From Microplitis mediator (taxonomy: Eukaryota > Arthropoda > Insecta > Hymenoptera > Braconidae): 64,000 bases of DNA. Positions 25,076-37,410 of the stretch are shown here, piece by piece. Every line of letters begins with the position of its first letter. The first letter of the stretch is position 1. The DNA is taken from NCBI RefSeq assembly GCF_029852145.1, contig NC_079969.1, forward strand, positions 26,714,459 through 26,778,458. The letters are read 5' to 3'. Below the pieces are notes generated by a model that worked only from the letters and a program-made list of their open reading frames with translations, made no database searches and was not told where the DNA came from. Made by a program: the position numbers and the translations under genes.

Positions 25076-26925
25076 AACAAAATTTCTATTTTAACAATGC
25101 AGTTATTTATTTATCGAGTAAAGATTTTGTTAATGTAAAAATCTAATTAAAAAGTGATTTATATAAAATAAATATTTCAAAAAATTTTTATATTTAACGA
25201 TCTGCTATGTAGTTATTATATTAACAGCATGTGCTTACAGTGTGTTAATAAAAAGCAAAGGTAAAGCAGAATCCAGCCGATGGTGAATAAGAGTAGAGGA
25301 AGAGTAGAGGAATGTAAATGTAAGATGACTGGCCAGATGATTCCACATGTCGAGAGACACGATTAGAATAATCATAAAGAGGTAGATAGTGATTTAAAAC
25401 GTTTAGAATAACAACTCGTTCTGTTTACCATAATGGGCACATAGTGGCGAAAAGATACCGGAGTCGAAAAATCCTCTGCTGAGGACTGAGAGACTAAACG
25501 AGAGGGAGGAGACTCGACCGAAGAGATTAAAGAAAGAGAGTCTGAGTTATTTAGCGACGCTGGGATCTCGCGTCCTTTCGCTAATGTCAACAGATTAGCC
25601 CCGGTAATGCTGAAATTACAACGTTCCCGGTCCTCACCAGCATCAGATACACTAAATTGTCTTCCTCTAAACTCTTTTTATTTCACTTTCTATCTCTTTT
25701 AATACACGGATATTATCTACACTCATCGTTGTCGTCATTCTCGTTTCCTCCGTCCCAGTCGCTTATATCGTAATACTCGTAATCGCGAACGAGAGCCTCG
25801 AAAACGGATTTTCGGTAATTCTAGGGTTAGAATCAAGCATTATATATCTATATCTATATACATATATATATTTATATACTCTCTTAGCCCTCTCGTCCAG
25901 ACACACGAGAGGTCAAACGGGATTTACCCCATCATAGCGAGATTACACGAATTATTTTTGCGCGCAAAAAAATAAGGACGCGGATTTATGCCGGTTAATT
26001 TATAAAACTAAATTCAAATTAAAGGTTTTGATAAAATTTTCGAGTCAGTGTGACAATTAAAATTTTTTTTTTTATTATCAAATTTAATTTAAAAAAAAAA
26101 TTGAAACTGGTTATTTTTGTAAATTGGACGTCAGAGACAGAAATTATTAGCTGGTTGATTCAGGACTAAAGTTCCAAAGGGTAATAACCCTCTTCTGCTT
26201 CCCTAGACATTCTTTATGCTGATTGGTTCCCTACTCTGGTGACTGCATCAACCGAAATTCGCAATGAATATAAATTCTCAGGTATAACAATTGAAAACAA
26301 AACAATGAACTAGTTGATAAAATTTATGAACAATAACAAATAGTTATTGTGTGTAACTAAATGAATAATTACTTTTATGATAAATTTTCAAATTATTTAA
26401 TGATCTAACTTCTGCGGGTATGTAAAATAATATAAACTTATAGAAAGCATTATTCGTGATGTAATCAATGTTTCGGTGTTTATAACTTTGTTTTCATCTG
26501 CGAGAATAAATTAAAACAATTTCGTTATCGCGTAAAATGTTTGGCAATAGTTGAATCTAACCACTTGACCGTAAGAATTTTCACAAGTTAATTATTTAAA
26601 TACGAGCATTTATTAGTTAAATTTTATCCCAGCAAATAATTCAACTAAAGTTGACTCCAACTAATTTTCATATGAAATTTTTTCAATCAATTTTCTATAA
26701 AAATATTGATACATTCGAATTAACCGGAAATTTTCTAATTATTCGTCACTTTTCGTGTTGTTTGAAAGTTTTCGAATAACTCGTCAATTATTTGAAAATT
26801 TTTTGGTTATTCGATTCGAATCTGAAAATTTGGATCAGCTCTCAAATATTTGATTTTTATTTAAAGATGAGCTTCATTTTTTAAAATAATTATCTCGCAA
26901 ATTAGTGTCTGAATACTATTTTTTT

Positions 26926-27230
26926 CTATTTACCCATACAAAAAAAAAGAATCGGCCTATTACTGGGTCGTGAATGGCTGCCAATTTTCACGCATCGGCC
27001 GAAAATCGGCTAAATATCGGATGATAACAGTATGCCAAGCATGGCAGTCGCAAGCATTGGCCAATTGTGGGAACCACTCGATCAAACTGTTGGCCAACGA
27101 ACGGCGGTTAATTGTGCACCGTTTTTATATGCAAAAAGATGGCTGCCAATGATTCACCATGCACGGGCCAGTATAGTTAGCCATTTATTGGCCAATCATT
27201 GCAAACCAGGCATCGGCCGATCTATGGGAA
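26926..27230. repeat. CGGCC/GGCCAA-rich repeat, possible element
   Basis: A GC-richer block inside AT-rich DNA with many copies of ATCGGCC, TTGGCCAA and GGCTGCCAAT in both orientations. The edges TACCCATAC...ATCGGCC and GGCCGATCTATGGGAAA are roughly inverted. Short open frames on + (26970-27152 and 27032-27277) follow from the composition and match nothing I know. Probably another motif-filled non-autonomous element; boundaries uncertain. Confidence 0.4.
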
Positions 27231-28644
27231 AATTTCGAAGCTCGGCGACTTTGAATGAAAAAGTATCACGATTTTAAGTCGTTCAAAAAAAAAATCCAAA
27301 TTTTCGATTCAAGGCTCGAATAGTTTGATTCGATTCGATCCGAATAATTCCTAAGTTCATTTATCAATACTGTAGCCACTTGACGAAATTCATCAATCTC
27401 AAAAAAACACAAAATTCGGAAATCGATGAAAGAATGATAAGTCGTATGAATGACAAAGAAGACAGAATATCTCTAGGGAACGTCAAGGAGGTCGATCCAT
27501 TGTCGACGTATCTACATATATATTCATATTCCCCTTAAAATAGTCTCTACATTTAATGCATAATCTATTACAGGCTTTTAACAATGCCAACCACAGCGAC
27601 TCTACATCATATCAGGGCTCTCAGGGAATTACCATCTACCCTCATATTTCACAGATGTTTTTACGTCTGCGCACTATTTTTCGTTACACTAAAAGTATCT
27701 TCTTACTAATTAAGACATAAAACCACGACGTGCAAACTACAATCTTCCTCTTCCTTTCCCCCCGTCCTTTCTTTTTTAACTCGAGTCCCATAAAATATCT
27801 TTATTAAATAAATTTCCTAACTAAAAATTCCATAACTACGTCATCAGAGCCCAGAAAAAAATCCCCAGTCACTTTCCGTAATGCGATCTTTCCTTTTTAT
27901 TCACTTATGTATGAACAGGGATCGCATCAGTAAAAGTTGGAGCATCACCGTACAACTATTAATCTATTGGCGGCACTCCAAGGCTATTGCACTTCCTATT
28001 CGATGATATACATATTCAGCATAGAGAGTACACACCATTATAGACCGAACACCGCTAACCGGAACGGGTAATTGCGCGAAAGAGCTTTCTCCCTCATTTA
28101 ATCGATCAGAAAAAAAAACCTACGCTCTTTCCGTCTTCTGTATACTTCCGGTTTGTCAAATAGAAAAAAAACAGAGACAGTCAAACAAAAAAATTTTTAC
28201 AAGACTCCGGTTTTCATAATTTATATAAATCATCAGAGCAATTGACCACTCGGGCAACGGGATTTAATGTCCATTAGCAGTTGGATCACATAATTGTATC
28301 AGATATCACGTAATTTTTTATTGCACCGTTAGCGCTGTTTCTGCAGAAACTTTAGCATTTTCCTCTTCTCTTTCTCTGACTAGTGGCAAGCTGAGTCACT
28401 TACTCTTGTGTTTGTACACAGCACGTCCGGTCGATCGTGCCAGTACATTCAACCCTTTTTATCAGAAACCCCCGAGTGGGGATGGGCTATGGGGTGAGCA
28501 GTAGCTCTCGGTCAGCCCCCAGTTGTTTGAAAGCTGACGGGATTGCTCGCTAAAGAACAATGGCGTATTCTTCCTTCTTAACGAGCTTCTATTCCATTCA
28601 ACCAGCATTTAAATATCTTTAAGAAGTTCAAATGAAAATATGTA

Positions 28645-29561
28645 CATTGTCAAAAGAGCGGTGTTAAAAATGGACTCATTTTAACTCCGCCCGGTGTTAA
28701 AATAAAATTACACCGGTGGAGGAGGAGTAATTCACCGGTGTTAAAGAAACCGGTGTTGAATCGGGGTAACCGATGTAAAAGCGGAGTAAAATCGGTGTAA
28801 AAGCGGGGTTAACGGTGTAAAATCGAGTAAAAATGGTGTAAAAGCGGGGTTAATGGTGTAAAAACGAAGTAATATCGGTGTAAAAGCGGGGTAACCGGTG
28901 TAAAAGCGGAGTAATACCGGTGTAAAAGCGGGGTTAACGGTGTAAAGGCGGGGTTAACGGTGTAAAAACGGGGTTAACGGTGTAAAAACGGAGTAAAATC
29001 GGTGTAAAGGCGGGGTAACCGGTGTAAATCGGAGTAAAAGCGGGTTAGCGGTGGAAAAGAGGGGTTATCGGTGTAAAAATGGGGTTAACGGTGTAAAAAC
29101 GGAGTAAAATCGGTGTAAAGGCGGGGTAACCGGTGTAAAAGCGGGGTTAACGGTGTAAAAACGGAGTAATATCGGTGTAGAAGCGGGGTAACCGGTGTAA
29201 AAGCGGAGTAATACCGGTGTAAAAGCAGGGTAAACTGCGTCCGCTTGGAGTATTAATTTTAAAGATTATAAAACACCAAAAATGTCAGTTCTTTATGAAA
29301 ATTAATAAAAAATATCATTTGTTTACAAGTATAGTGATCGAGTAAGTAAAAATATTCACAAAGTAAAATATTTTAACACCGGTAAAGAATATTTACACCG
29401 TCGGCGGTGTTATTTTAACACCGGCAATTTTTTTTAACACCGGTACAGAATATTTACACCGGTAGCGGCGTTATTTTCACACCGCTTTCGGTGTTGAAAT
29501 TTAACACCGCCGATTTTAACACCTACACCGTTTGGACTTACTCCGGTGATTTTTTACAGTG
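28645..29561. mobile_element. CACTGTAAAA-type MITE carrying a minisatellite (group b)
   Basis: The left end is TA-CATTGTCAAAA (28643 onward) and the right end is GATTTTTTACAGTG-TA. This is the same end pair, with TA outside, as at 58666-59212. Inside, the left half is a tandem array and the right half has ACACCGG/CCGGTGTTA motifs in inverted orientation (TTTTAACACCGG, TTACACCGG). The left end has two changes relative to the right. No coding capacity. Confidence 0.75.
28745..29230. repeat. Minisatellite of about 20-base units (GGTGTAAAAGCGGGGTTAAC)
   Basis: Roughly two dozen units of about 20 bases. Two sub-types are interspersed, one with GCGGGGTTAACGGTGTAAAA and one with GCGGAGTAAAATCGGTGTAA. 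It lies wholly within the element at 28645-29561 and is made of the same GGTGTAAAA word as the rest of the element, so it probably expanded in situ. Confidence 0.85.
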
Positions 29562-32500
29562 TATTTATCATTATCACAGATAATATTTACTATCAAGTCA
29601 TCTTTAAAAATAATAAACGATGAGCTTTCGGTAAATAATTATTTTGGACAATATTGATTTTTATTTGAAAGAAAAAAGCTGGTAAACTAGTCACGTTCGA
29701 TTAACTTATGGGTAGATTTTGTGGACTAAGGGATCAACTTTAAGTACACTGTCTTCCCAAAGTTAAGTCCCATGGGAAGTCAATCAAGACGTCTATCGTG
29801 CTTTTGTGTCTGGTCCAGAGACCTGATGGACTGGACGTCATTCACGCTCCAAAAGTTAACTTGATAGATCTATTAATTACCCATCTCTGTAAATCAATTA
29901 TATGCAAGATAAAAGTTAACTCGTTAACGTTATTTGATTAAAGTAACGATTTATTTTTTATTTTTCCATAATAATTACTAACATGCGTAATCTAATTAAA
30001 ATAAACAGAGAATGTATTCCATTATCATCCCAGGTAAAATATTTAAATAGATACGTGTAAAATTTTATCAGGGAATAAAATTGAAACACGGTCGCAATTA
30101 ATAGGATTCATGAACAAAAATCCTCAGAATGTACATACTTTCATACATTATTTGGTCGTAAAAAATTTTTGAAATTCACTGGGTCCATGGTAACAGCAAC
30201 AGCTATCACAACAATAGCGATAACAATAATAATAATGATAATAGCAACAGTAGAAGAGAGAGGTTGATACACACACGATACACATGACGAAGCGTCGTCG
30301 CATACCGGCGCAATTTAATACAGGAGTATGGAATGAAACAACGCGGGCTTAATAACGAGGCACGAGCTGGTAAAAGTGGAATGAGAATCGCGACGACGAC
30401 GGCAAGTCGATGGGGGTTGCTACTGTACAGAAGAGCCGTGATAGGAGCGAGAGCACTCGGGACTCGGATGGCGGAGGCTCGAGTTCGGGGGATGAAGCTA
30501 TGAGACCAAGAGCAAGAGACGGAGGAGTCAGAGGTAGAGGCTCGACGATTGGCATTTAATTAGCGGCCGGATGACCGCCGCCTCTGGATCAATACGCCGC
30601 CCCCGGGGCCAGAGTGTGCAGGAGGCAGCAGCTTCTCTCAACCCTCTTCCCACCTCTTCCTTCTCCTACAACTTTTGCTTCTCATCCTCACCCGCAGTTG
30701 CTGCTTCTCTATCATAAAATTTGCTTTTTTAACAGTGTCGATTACTTTAACCCTTTGACTTCTTTATACTTCTTTCAAGTATTTATTTAACTTATTATTT
30801 ATCATTCATTAGCATACTTTTTTTTACCATTCAAATAAACGTTTATTTTTCATTGACTTTTAGATTCAAAGTGAGGGAAATAATTTTTAAATTTTTAAAA
30901 TAATTTGTGAAAAAAAATATTTTAATTGAGTGGCGAGAATTTTTTTATATCAATCAGGAGTCGGGAGTCAGGAGTCAGGAGTAAATTTAAAATTAGATGC
31001 TGTCGATGGTGAAATACAAGTTGAGGATAAAAAAAAACCAAGCGAACGTAACCGAATGGATTTTTGCTTGGCTGCACCTACCAAACCCTTTTCCCGTTCC
31101 ACTGTTATACGCTACTACCACTTTTCTATACTCCACTACCCTCGTCGAGTGTTTTCTCGGTGCGCGTCCATTGCCGCGGACGTGGACTTGGACATGGACA
31201 TGGACGTTGAGCGGCACACCAGCGTACAGAGTACACTGTACAGAGAAAAGAGAAAAAAGAAGACAGAAGATAGAGGATAGAGAGCATGCCAACCCTTGTA
31301 GAGAGCCTTCATGAACTGAACCTTCTGACCGGACCCCCGCGTGCCTGAAATATCCGGAAGCACTCGTGTAAAATAAATGGAGAGAGGCATGTTATAAAGC
31401 GACTTTTTCCTCCAGGATTTTTCATTTACTTTTTTTATTTTTTCATTTTTCCTGCAGACTGCTGCTGGTACTTTTTATTTTTTGCTGCATCGCAACATCC
31501 TTTGAGAATGCCAGTAGAATGCTACGGCCATTATATATAAATACGCAGACATATACGTCGACTGTTAGCTCGCGAGTTCCTTTGAAATTTAACTCAATTT
31601 TTTTCAATCAATTTTTCAGTCTTTGTTTATTCCGGATAACATTTAAGAGGCAAAAAATCCCTTTGGGTTTTTTCAGCTCCGGCGGGGGTTGCCCGGCAAC
31701 GCTCAGAGAGTTGTTTTTTAAACAATGAGTGGGCATGAAATACGCGACTCGTTAACAATGTTCGCACTTGTTCCCGCCGGGGCTCTTTCTAGGTACAGTG
31801 TGCTGGTGCTGGTTGGATGGCTACTCTTGTTTCGTACTCGTATTCGGTAGATTCTTATATATTCCGGCTGCTCTCACATCATCTTGTTCTCGAGTCCGAC
31901 TGGCGCGTATTTTCTCCACCCACCGAGTCTCGATCCGAGGCCCGCGGAGAAGTGGAGGGCCTTTCGGCGACCGCGACCTTTCACCCGAGATCCTGCAGAG
32001 ATATTTTATTCCGTTGGATTTTTTACGACCCGATATATCACACATCGAGCGATTTCACCCTCTTTCTCTCTCTCGGACTCTCACTCTCAACCGTCCTTTT
32101 ATTATCTTTATCGTATTCCTTTTTATACATATCCACGCCCCCTTCGTCTGTTGAGTTTCTTCCAATAATTTTTTAAATTTATAATTCACTTAAATTTATT
32201 ATTATCCGTAAACTTTTTTTAAATAAAACAAATTCATTATTCATTTTATTATTTTTTTTTAATTTCCAATAGTCGTTAATAAAGTTTTTATTAAATAATT
32301 TTAAAAAAATGCTGCCAATGACTCATAAAAATAAATTTTACGGTAAAAGTGATACCAATCAGCCTAAACTCTTTTGAATAATTTAAAATATTTACCGAGA
32401 AAAAATGTCCCGTGTTAAGAAGCCATCAGCGGGTTACGTAAATCGCCTGGTAAACTTTTCCCTGAACTAAACTTAAACCGTCCATACATTACTATTTCCC

Positions 32501-33355
32501 ACATCAGCAGTGTAGTCACCTGCACCCTCAAGTCCTCACAGCGAGTTCTCATAAATACCACCCCCGAGTCATCCCATTACTCTATTACGGGTGGAAATAA
32601 CGGCCGCGAATCGACCCGAGCAAGGTGTGTCCATTACACGATGAAGAGTCAGCCTAGACAATAATATAAAAAACTATCGGTATATATATAAGACATCGAC
32701 ATATATATATATCTTACACGAAGGGATCGAGGTTCATCTGCTGTCGTCGACAACGACCCAATCGGAAATTGACGTCGCGCCCTTCCTTCCTTCCTTATAG
32801 TTACTGTAATATACTTACCGTAATAGTCACGAGACATTAATAAACTTCTATTCTAACGATACCTTTTTTATTAAATTACATTTTTCATTCCACTGATCTA
32901 GGTCCCTGTGAAAAAAAGGCCTTTAATCTCCCTCACGCTGTGAACGTCATAAAAACTTTCATTTCATTTTAAATTTTCTTTATACACTCGTGTCTTGCGA
33001 TGACGATCTCTCGGATCATCCAGGATTGTGTTTATTCTCATGGAAGTCTCAACCCTTAGTTACCCCGGAAGCCTAAAAAGATTTAAACTTTATACTTTTT
33101 CTCCCACTGACTTTTTTTTACCGCAACCAGGACGACTCGGGCATCAGCACGAAAGGAAGACACTAAAAATTAACCTCAGCATACATTTATATAAGAGGAA
33201 AGCGGGAAAAAGCAATTTTCCTTCCGCCAAAGCGGTCATTTCCCACCGGACAAGTTCAACAAAATTTTACCTAAATAATTTAGAATTACGGGTTTACTTT
33301 TTTTACTCATACATTTTTTATTATCACTAACAAGTTTGTCTTCATTTCTTTTATA

Positions 33356-33573
33356 CACAGAAAAAAAAAGTTATCTTGAGTCAAGAAAATATTTTTGAAG
33401 ACAAATGTTTTCGGGAACCAAGTCAAGATTTTCTTGAGCCAAGAGAATTTGTCTTGGTTAAAAAAATTCGTCTTAGTCGGAAATTTCTACTTTATCTGAG
33501 AAAATTTAGGTCTCCAAAAAAATTTTTTTGAATCAAGAATATTTACCTTCAGTCGAGAATTTTTTTTTCTGTG
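33356..33573. mobile_element. CACAGAAAAA-ended MITE with TA flanks (group b)
   Basis: TA, then CACAGAAAAAAAAAGTTATC at the left; GAATTTTTTTTTCTGTG, then TA at the right. The 218-base interior is filled with TCTTG...CAAGA-type words (CTTGAGTCAAGA, CAAGTCAAGATTTTCTTGAG). Same termini and word usage as 41377-41598. Confidence 0.75.
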
Positions 33574-35662
33574 TATGAGGGCACGACAGACCCCCCAAAA
33601 AATTTTGAAAAAACAAAAACTTGTACCCAGTGTTCAAAAGCGACAGAAAATAATTACCGCCTTAGAGGGGGGGGGGGGTCGTACCCCGGTTTCCCCTACT
33701 GCAGTTTGAAAGAATTTAAAAAAAAAGATCTGAAATTTTCGAGTTCCCATTTCGCCCAAACTTTCCCTTCGCAGAAATCAATGGCGAGCAATTCGGTCCA
33801 TTTAACGATGTATACTTTTTTGGGCATGCTCGTTTTACATGCCAGGGAATTTCACGGTACACGGGTCAGACAATCGCGGGGGCGCCAGAACGATATTATT
33901 TCGTCGGCCTCTTACTCTTACAACCGGCCGTCGAGATCCGAGGCGCGAGAAAGAAAGAGTAGATGTCCGTCATAACGCACGAGAGCGAGCGCACGGGCGA
34001 TAAAAAAAATAAAGGCTCGGGTTAACGTAAGCCATGACTTAGTGGTCCTGCGGGTGTCGTCCGTCAACAGCCCTCACCGGAACCTTTCTTACATTACATA
34101 TACCCGCGATATTTTGTCGCCTCAAGATATATTTATCGCCACTTTCACGTCCCCCCTTTCATACAACACATATACCACATAAATATATACAACACCGACA
34201 ACATGATATAAGAATCACACGTTATTTCTTCTATATATGTATATGTGTATGCACGTCGCCGCTCAACGTGTGCCCACGTTATTATCGTCCTCGTTTTTCA
34301 CCCGCAGAACGACGCCGCGTGCCGTACAACAAGCCGTTAAAATAATCCCGCTCATACAGGCATTAAAAAAAATACTTATATAGAGACGTAGCTTAGCAGT
34401 TATGTTGAAATAGCGACAAGTTAATTCCAGTACATTTAAACTCGTCGCCAGAGCCGACCCGTAATGGCGAAATACATCACCCAAATTGCCATTGTGGTTG
34501 CGACAATGTGCTAAACGTTTCCATCCACATATATACATATATATATTTCAAAATTTACTTTTTCCCCCTTTTTAAAGCCACTCGAAGCCGTTAACGTTTA
34601 AGTACTACTTTATTCTGTGTTGACTTATTCCGCGGATTCTTAAATATATTTAGAGCAATACATATATGCATACAAATATATATATATATGAGTGTTTAAC
34701 AGCCAGTACTCCTCGGGTTCACCCAAGTCGCGGAGTCTTGATACAAAAATATATTTAAATGTTTATAGATGTATAAATATAAATGTATGTATATATATCT
34801 ATGCATATATTTATCTGGATCAAACATAATAACACGATTGAGTGTTGAAGTTTATGATATGTAGAGCTGGGGATATTATTTTGTATCTGGTTTATAATGC
34901 GGTGGACCTGGAACACTACAAACGATTATTAGTTCGATCGTGGGTGTGGCAATGGCGCACCTAAATCCCGTAGCTCATTAATAGCTTGTTCGTACGTCCG
35001 TACGCTCGTTGGATATCGTCCACCCGCGGTACATCCACACACGATCGGAGCTTTATACTTGAGGTTTAATTTCGCCCGTATTAATTTGCCCCGACGAGCA
35101 CGTGAGCTTTCTCCCTCATATATATACAATATGTGCTGTATAAATCTGTGTGTGTGTTGGAAGTGTGCACTGACTCCAGCAAGCATCATCAGCGCAGATT
35201 AATGGCGTTTATTAAACACGAACGTACACACGTAGGACTAATCCGTGGAACCATGCGGCTCGAAACTAGTAACGTATTCCGAGATTTTCTATTGATGATG
35301 CTGTTACTGCTCGTGTTTGTTGATCCTCGCTGTTGTTGCACCTGTATCAATTCAATATGCGGATCCGATAGGCCGAGGTCTAATTTTACTGGGGCGTATG
35401 CATAGACCGCTCTAGCACATTAATTTAACGGTGTGAGAAAACTACTTGAAATATTTACGATAATGTTATTCAAAACCTCGACTCTATACTCTTTGGATTT
35501 CATAAATTTTCCCTGACCGTTTCATTAATTATGTGTGATTTTATAATCATAATTATTTAAACAAGAGGATCATTATTTATTACTTAATAATTCGTGTTTT
35601 ACTATTTTTTATTTTTATCAACTTTATTAGCCATCGATTTATAAATTTTATTGGGATCGGAG

Positions 35663-36038
35663 CCCTGATTAAACAACTGAATTCGATCGAATTAAACAGA
35701 ATTGAATTTTTAATTCTATTTAATTCAGATAAATTCTGTTAATTCGGTACCTAACTTAAAAATGAATTCTGTCTAATTCGGCATGAAAACCAGAATTTGT
35801 TAAAATTAAAACGAGTTTAAATAATTCTATTCGGTTTAATTCGAAAGTAATTCTCCAATTTCTGGTTCTGAATCCGAATTAAACTGAATTAAAACGAATT
35901 TGAAATTTTTAAATCGCTTTTATTCTGTTTAATTCAAATTCAAATTTTCAATTCAGTTTAATTGCGTTTTGCATAATTCGACAGAATATAACAGAATTAA
36001 AATTTTTAATTCGCTCGAATTCAGTTGTTTAATCAGGG
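35663..36038. mobile_element. CCCTGATTAAAC-ended motif-filled element (group a)
   Basis: CCCTGATTAAACAACTGAAT at the left and ATTCAGTTGTTTAATCAGGG at the right are perfect inverted repeats. AG flanks both sides (2-bp duplication). The interior is almost wholly degenerate copies of GAATTAAACAGAATT and its complement AATTCTGTTTAATTC. No coding capacity. Confidence 0.8.
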
Positions 36039-36084
36039 AGGCTCTGATAATATAGAGAACTGAAATTTTTATTTTTGATTTTTT

Positions 36085-36910
36085 AGGTTACTCCAAATTA
36101 AAAAATCGGTCTATCAGTTGACCCTGCGGGCCAGCCCTAAAACTTCCCGCTATTTTCGAGTTCAAGAACCTCGAAAACATTATAGTGAATACATTTTCGA
36201 GCTCTTTGAGCTCCAAAATACGTTTGTATGCTGTTGTTTTCGAAAAAAAACGTTTTTCACCATTTTTTCTCCAACGATATCTCTCAAACGAATTGACCGA
36301 TTGAGACGGTTAAGGTGGCAATCAACGTGTTTTATCAAGTTCTAAAGCTGATCAAATTTTGAATCCGATTTATCTAGTCGTTTTTGAGATATTTCAGAAA
36401 AAATAAAAAAAAAGTTTTTTTTTTAATTCTTTCGACAACGGTTTCTCTTGAACGAATGAACTGATTTTGATGGTTGAGGTGACATTCGACGCGGCTTATA
36501 AATCTTTAGAGCCCAGTCGATTTTGGAATCATCCCATCGAGCACATTAAAAGTTATCCAAAAAAAACATTTTTGAAAAAATTGTATTTTTGGAATATCTC
36601 TGAACGAGCCCTACCGATCAAGCTAAATTTCTCTCAGCTTCAAGATATTGACAAGCCGCGTCGAATGACACCTTAAAGTTCAAAATCGGTTCATCCGTTC
36701 AAAAGATACAGGTATTTATATACATACGTACGTACGTACATACATACATACATACATTCACTCGGACATCATCGTGAAATTAGTCAGAATAGCTTCCTAG
36801 GACCTCAAAACGTCGACATCTGATGAAAATTCGATTTTCGTAAATCGGACCGAAACCAATAACTTCCCGAATTTTTGAAAATTTTCAATTTTCTTAGCGG
36901 GAAGTTAAAA
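36085..36910. mobile_element. Interspersed repeat with AACTTCCCGCT / AGCGGGAAGTT ends (group d)
   Basis: AACTTCCCGCTATTTTCGAG near 36141 and TTTTCTTAGCGGGAAGTT ending near 36906 are inverted. Homology with the copy at 40187-40795 extends left through TTGACCCTGCGGGCC to about 36085. The interior has repeated phrases of the form 'AAATCGGTTCATTCGTTCGAGAGATA' and a CATA/GTAC microsatellite. The short + frames in it are not conserved between copies, so I do not call them genes. Superfamily unknown. Confidence 0.65.
36721..36757. repeat. TACA/TACG tetranucleotide microsatellite
   Basis: Tandem TACATACG and TACA units inside the repeat at 36085-36910, at the position where the interior homology ends. 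Confidence 0.8.
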
Positions 36911-37307
36911 ATTATTTCATAAATTTTGGGTAAAAAATTTGTCAGATATTTTTTGTTCATTTTATTTCCAGATGAACATTTGTCCAACTATTTATTATTT
37001 TTGTAGTTCACAACCAAAGACACCAATCACTATTTTCACCCTCTGGTATTTTATACTATAAAAACAAAATATGTAAAGCGATAATAAACGAAATATCTCC
37101 TTAGAATTCCCAAGGGGTTAATTTCAATTTTACGAGGGCGATATTCGGTTCCTTAAAATCCGTTTTCCTCTGGGTCTTATAACCCCGGTCACTAATTTTC
37201 AGGATGACCACACCCCATTACTGCCTCCCAGCATCGCACACATATATAAAGATATATATAAAATAATATATACAATCCGATAAAACTGACAATTTTTCTT
37301 ATTGCAG

Positions 37308-37410
37308 TCCATCAGATGCACGCTGACCGGCTGCACCTGCGACTCGTTCACTCCCGGGAAGCGTCACCTCCGCTACTGCGACAAGTGTCACCACGGCTGG
37401 GTCCTCCACG
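37308..37410 (+). CDS. BNC2: Basonuclin signature exon (zinc-finger protein basonuclin-like)
   Basis: A 103-base exon: 34 full codons plus one base. It is preceded by a pyrimidine-rich tract ending TTGCAG (37302-37307) and followed by donor GTAAGA (37411). The peptide starts SIRCTLTGCTCDSF and continues TPGKRHLRYCDKCHHGWVLH. This matches the conserved N-terminal region of animal basonuclins, recalled as a CT..C.C..F.PGK...R.CD.C.HGWVAHA pattern; the first base of the split codon (G) fits the expected alanine. Cysteines at residues 4, 9, 11, 24 and 27 and a histidine at 29 or 34 are likely metal ligands. Basonuclins are nuclear C2H2 zinc-finger transcription regulators; in flies, disconnected and disco-related are their zinc-finger relatives. 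The C2H2 fingers must lie in exons to the right of this window. Orthology to BNC1 versus BNC2 cannot be decided from one exon. Confidence 0.88.

Larger units (their letters stand above)
5760..37307 (+). other. Inferred 31.5 kb intron between the two supported exons, filled with transposon remnants
   Basis: Bounded by the GTGAGT donor and the TTGCAG acceptor of the two supported exons. No further exon is convincing on either strand; open frames inside are low-complexity or lie in repeats. Mobile elements are listed individually. Stretches with nothing I can name include about 7086-9290, 10051-13586, 13780-16080, 18140-21800, 25080-26920 and 29562-33355, which hold AT-rich sequence, microsatellites and polyA/polyT runs. 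The segments 30340-30620, 31120-32130 and 33840-34060 are less AT-rich and non-repetitive and could hold enhancers, but no specific site is provable. A second gene nested here cannot be excluded, only not seen. Confidence 0.6.

Noticed and set aside
31768..32176. Overlapping open frames on both strands in a less AT-rich region
   Set aside because: Several frames are open at once because of base composition; no frame shows a domain, good splice sites or a coding-like bias over the others.
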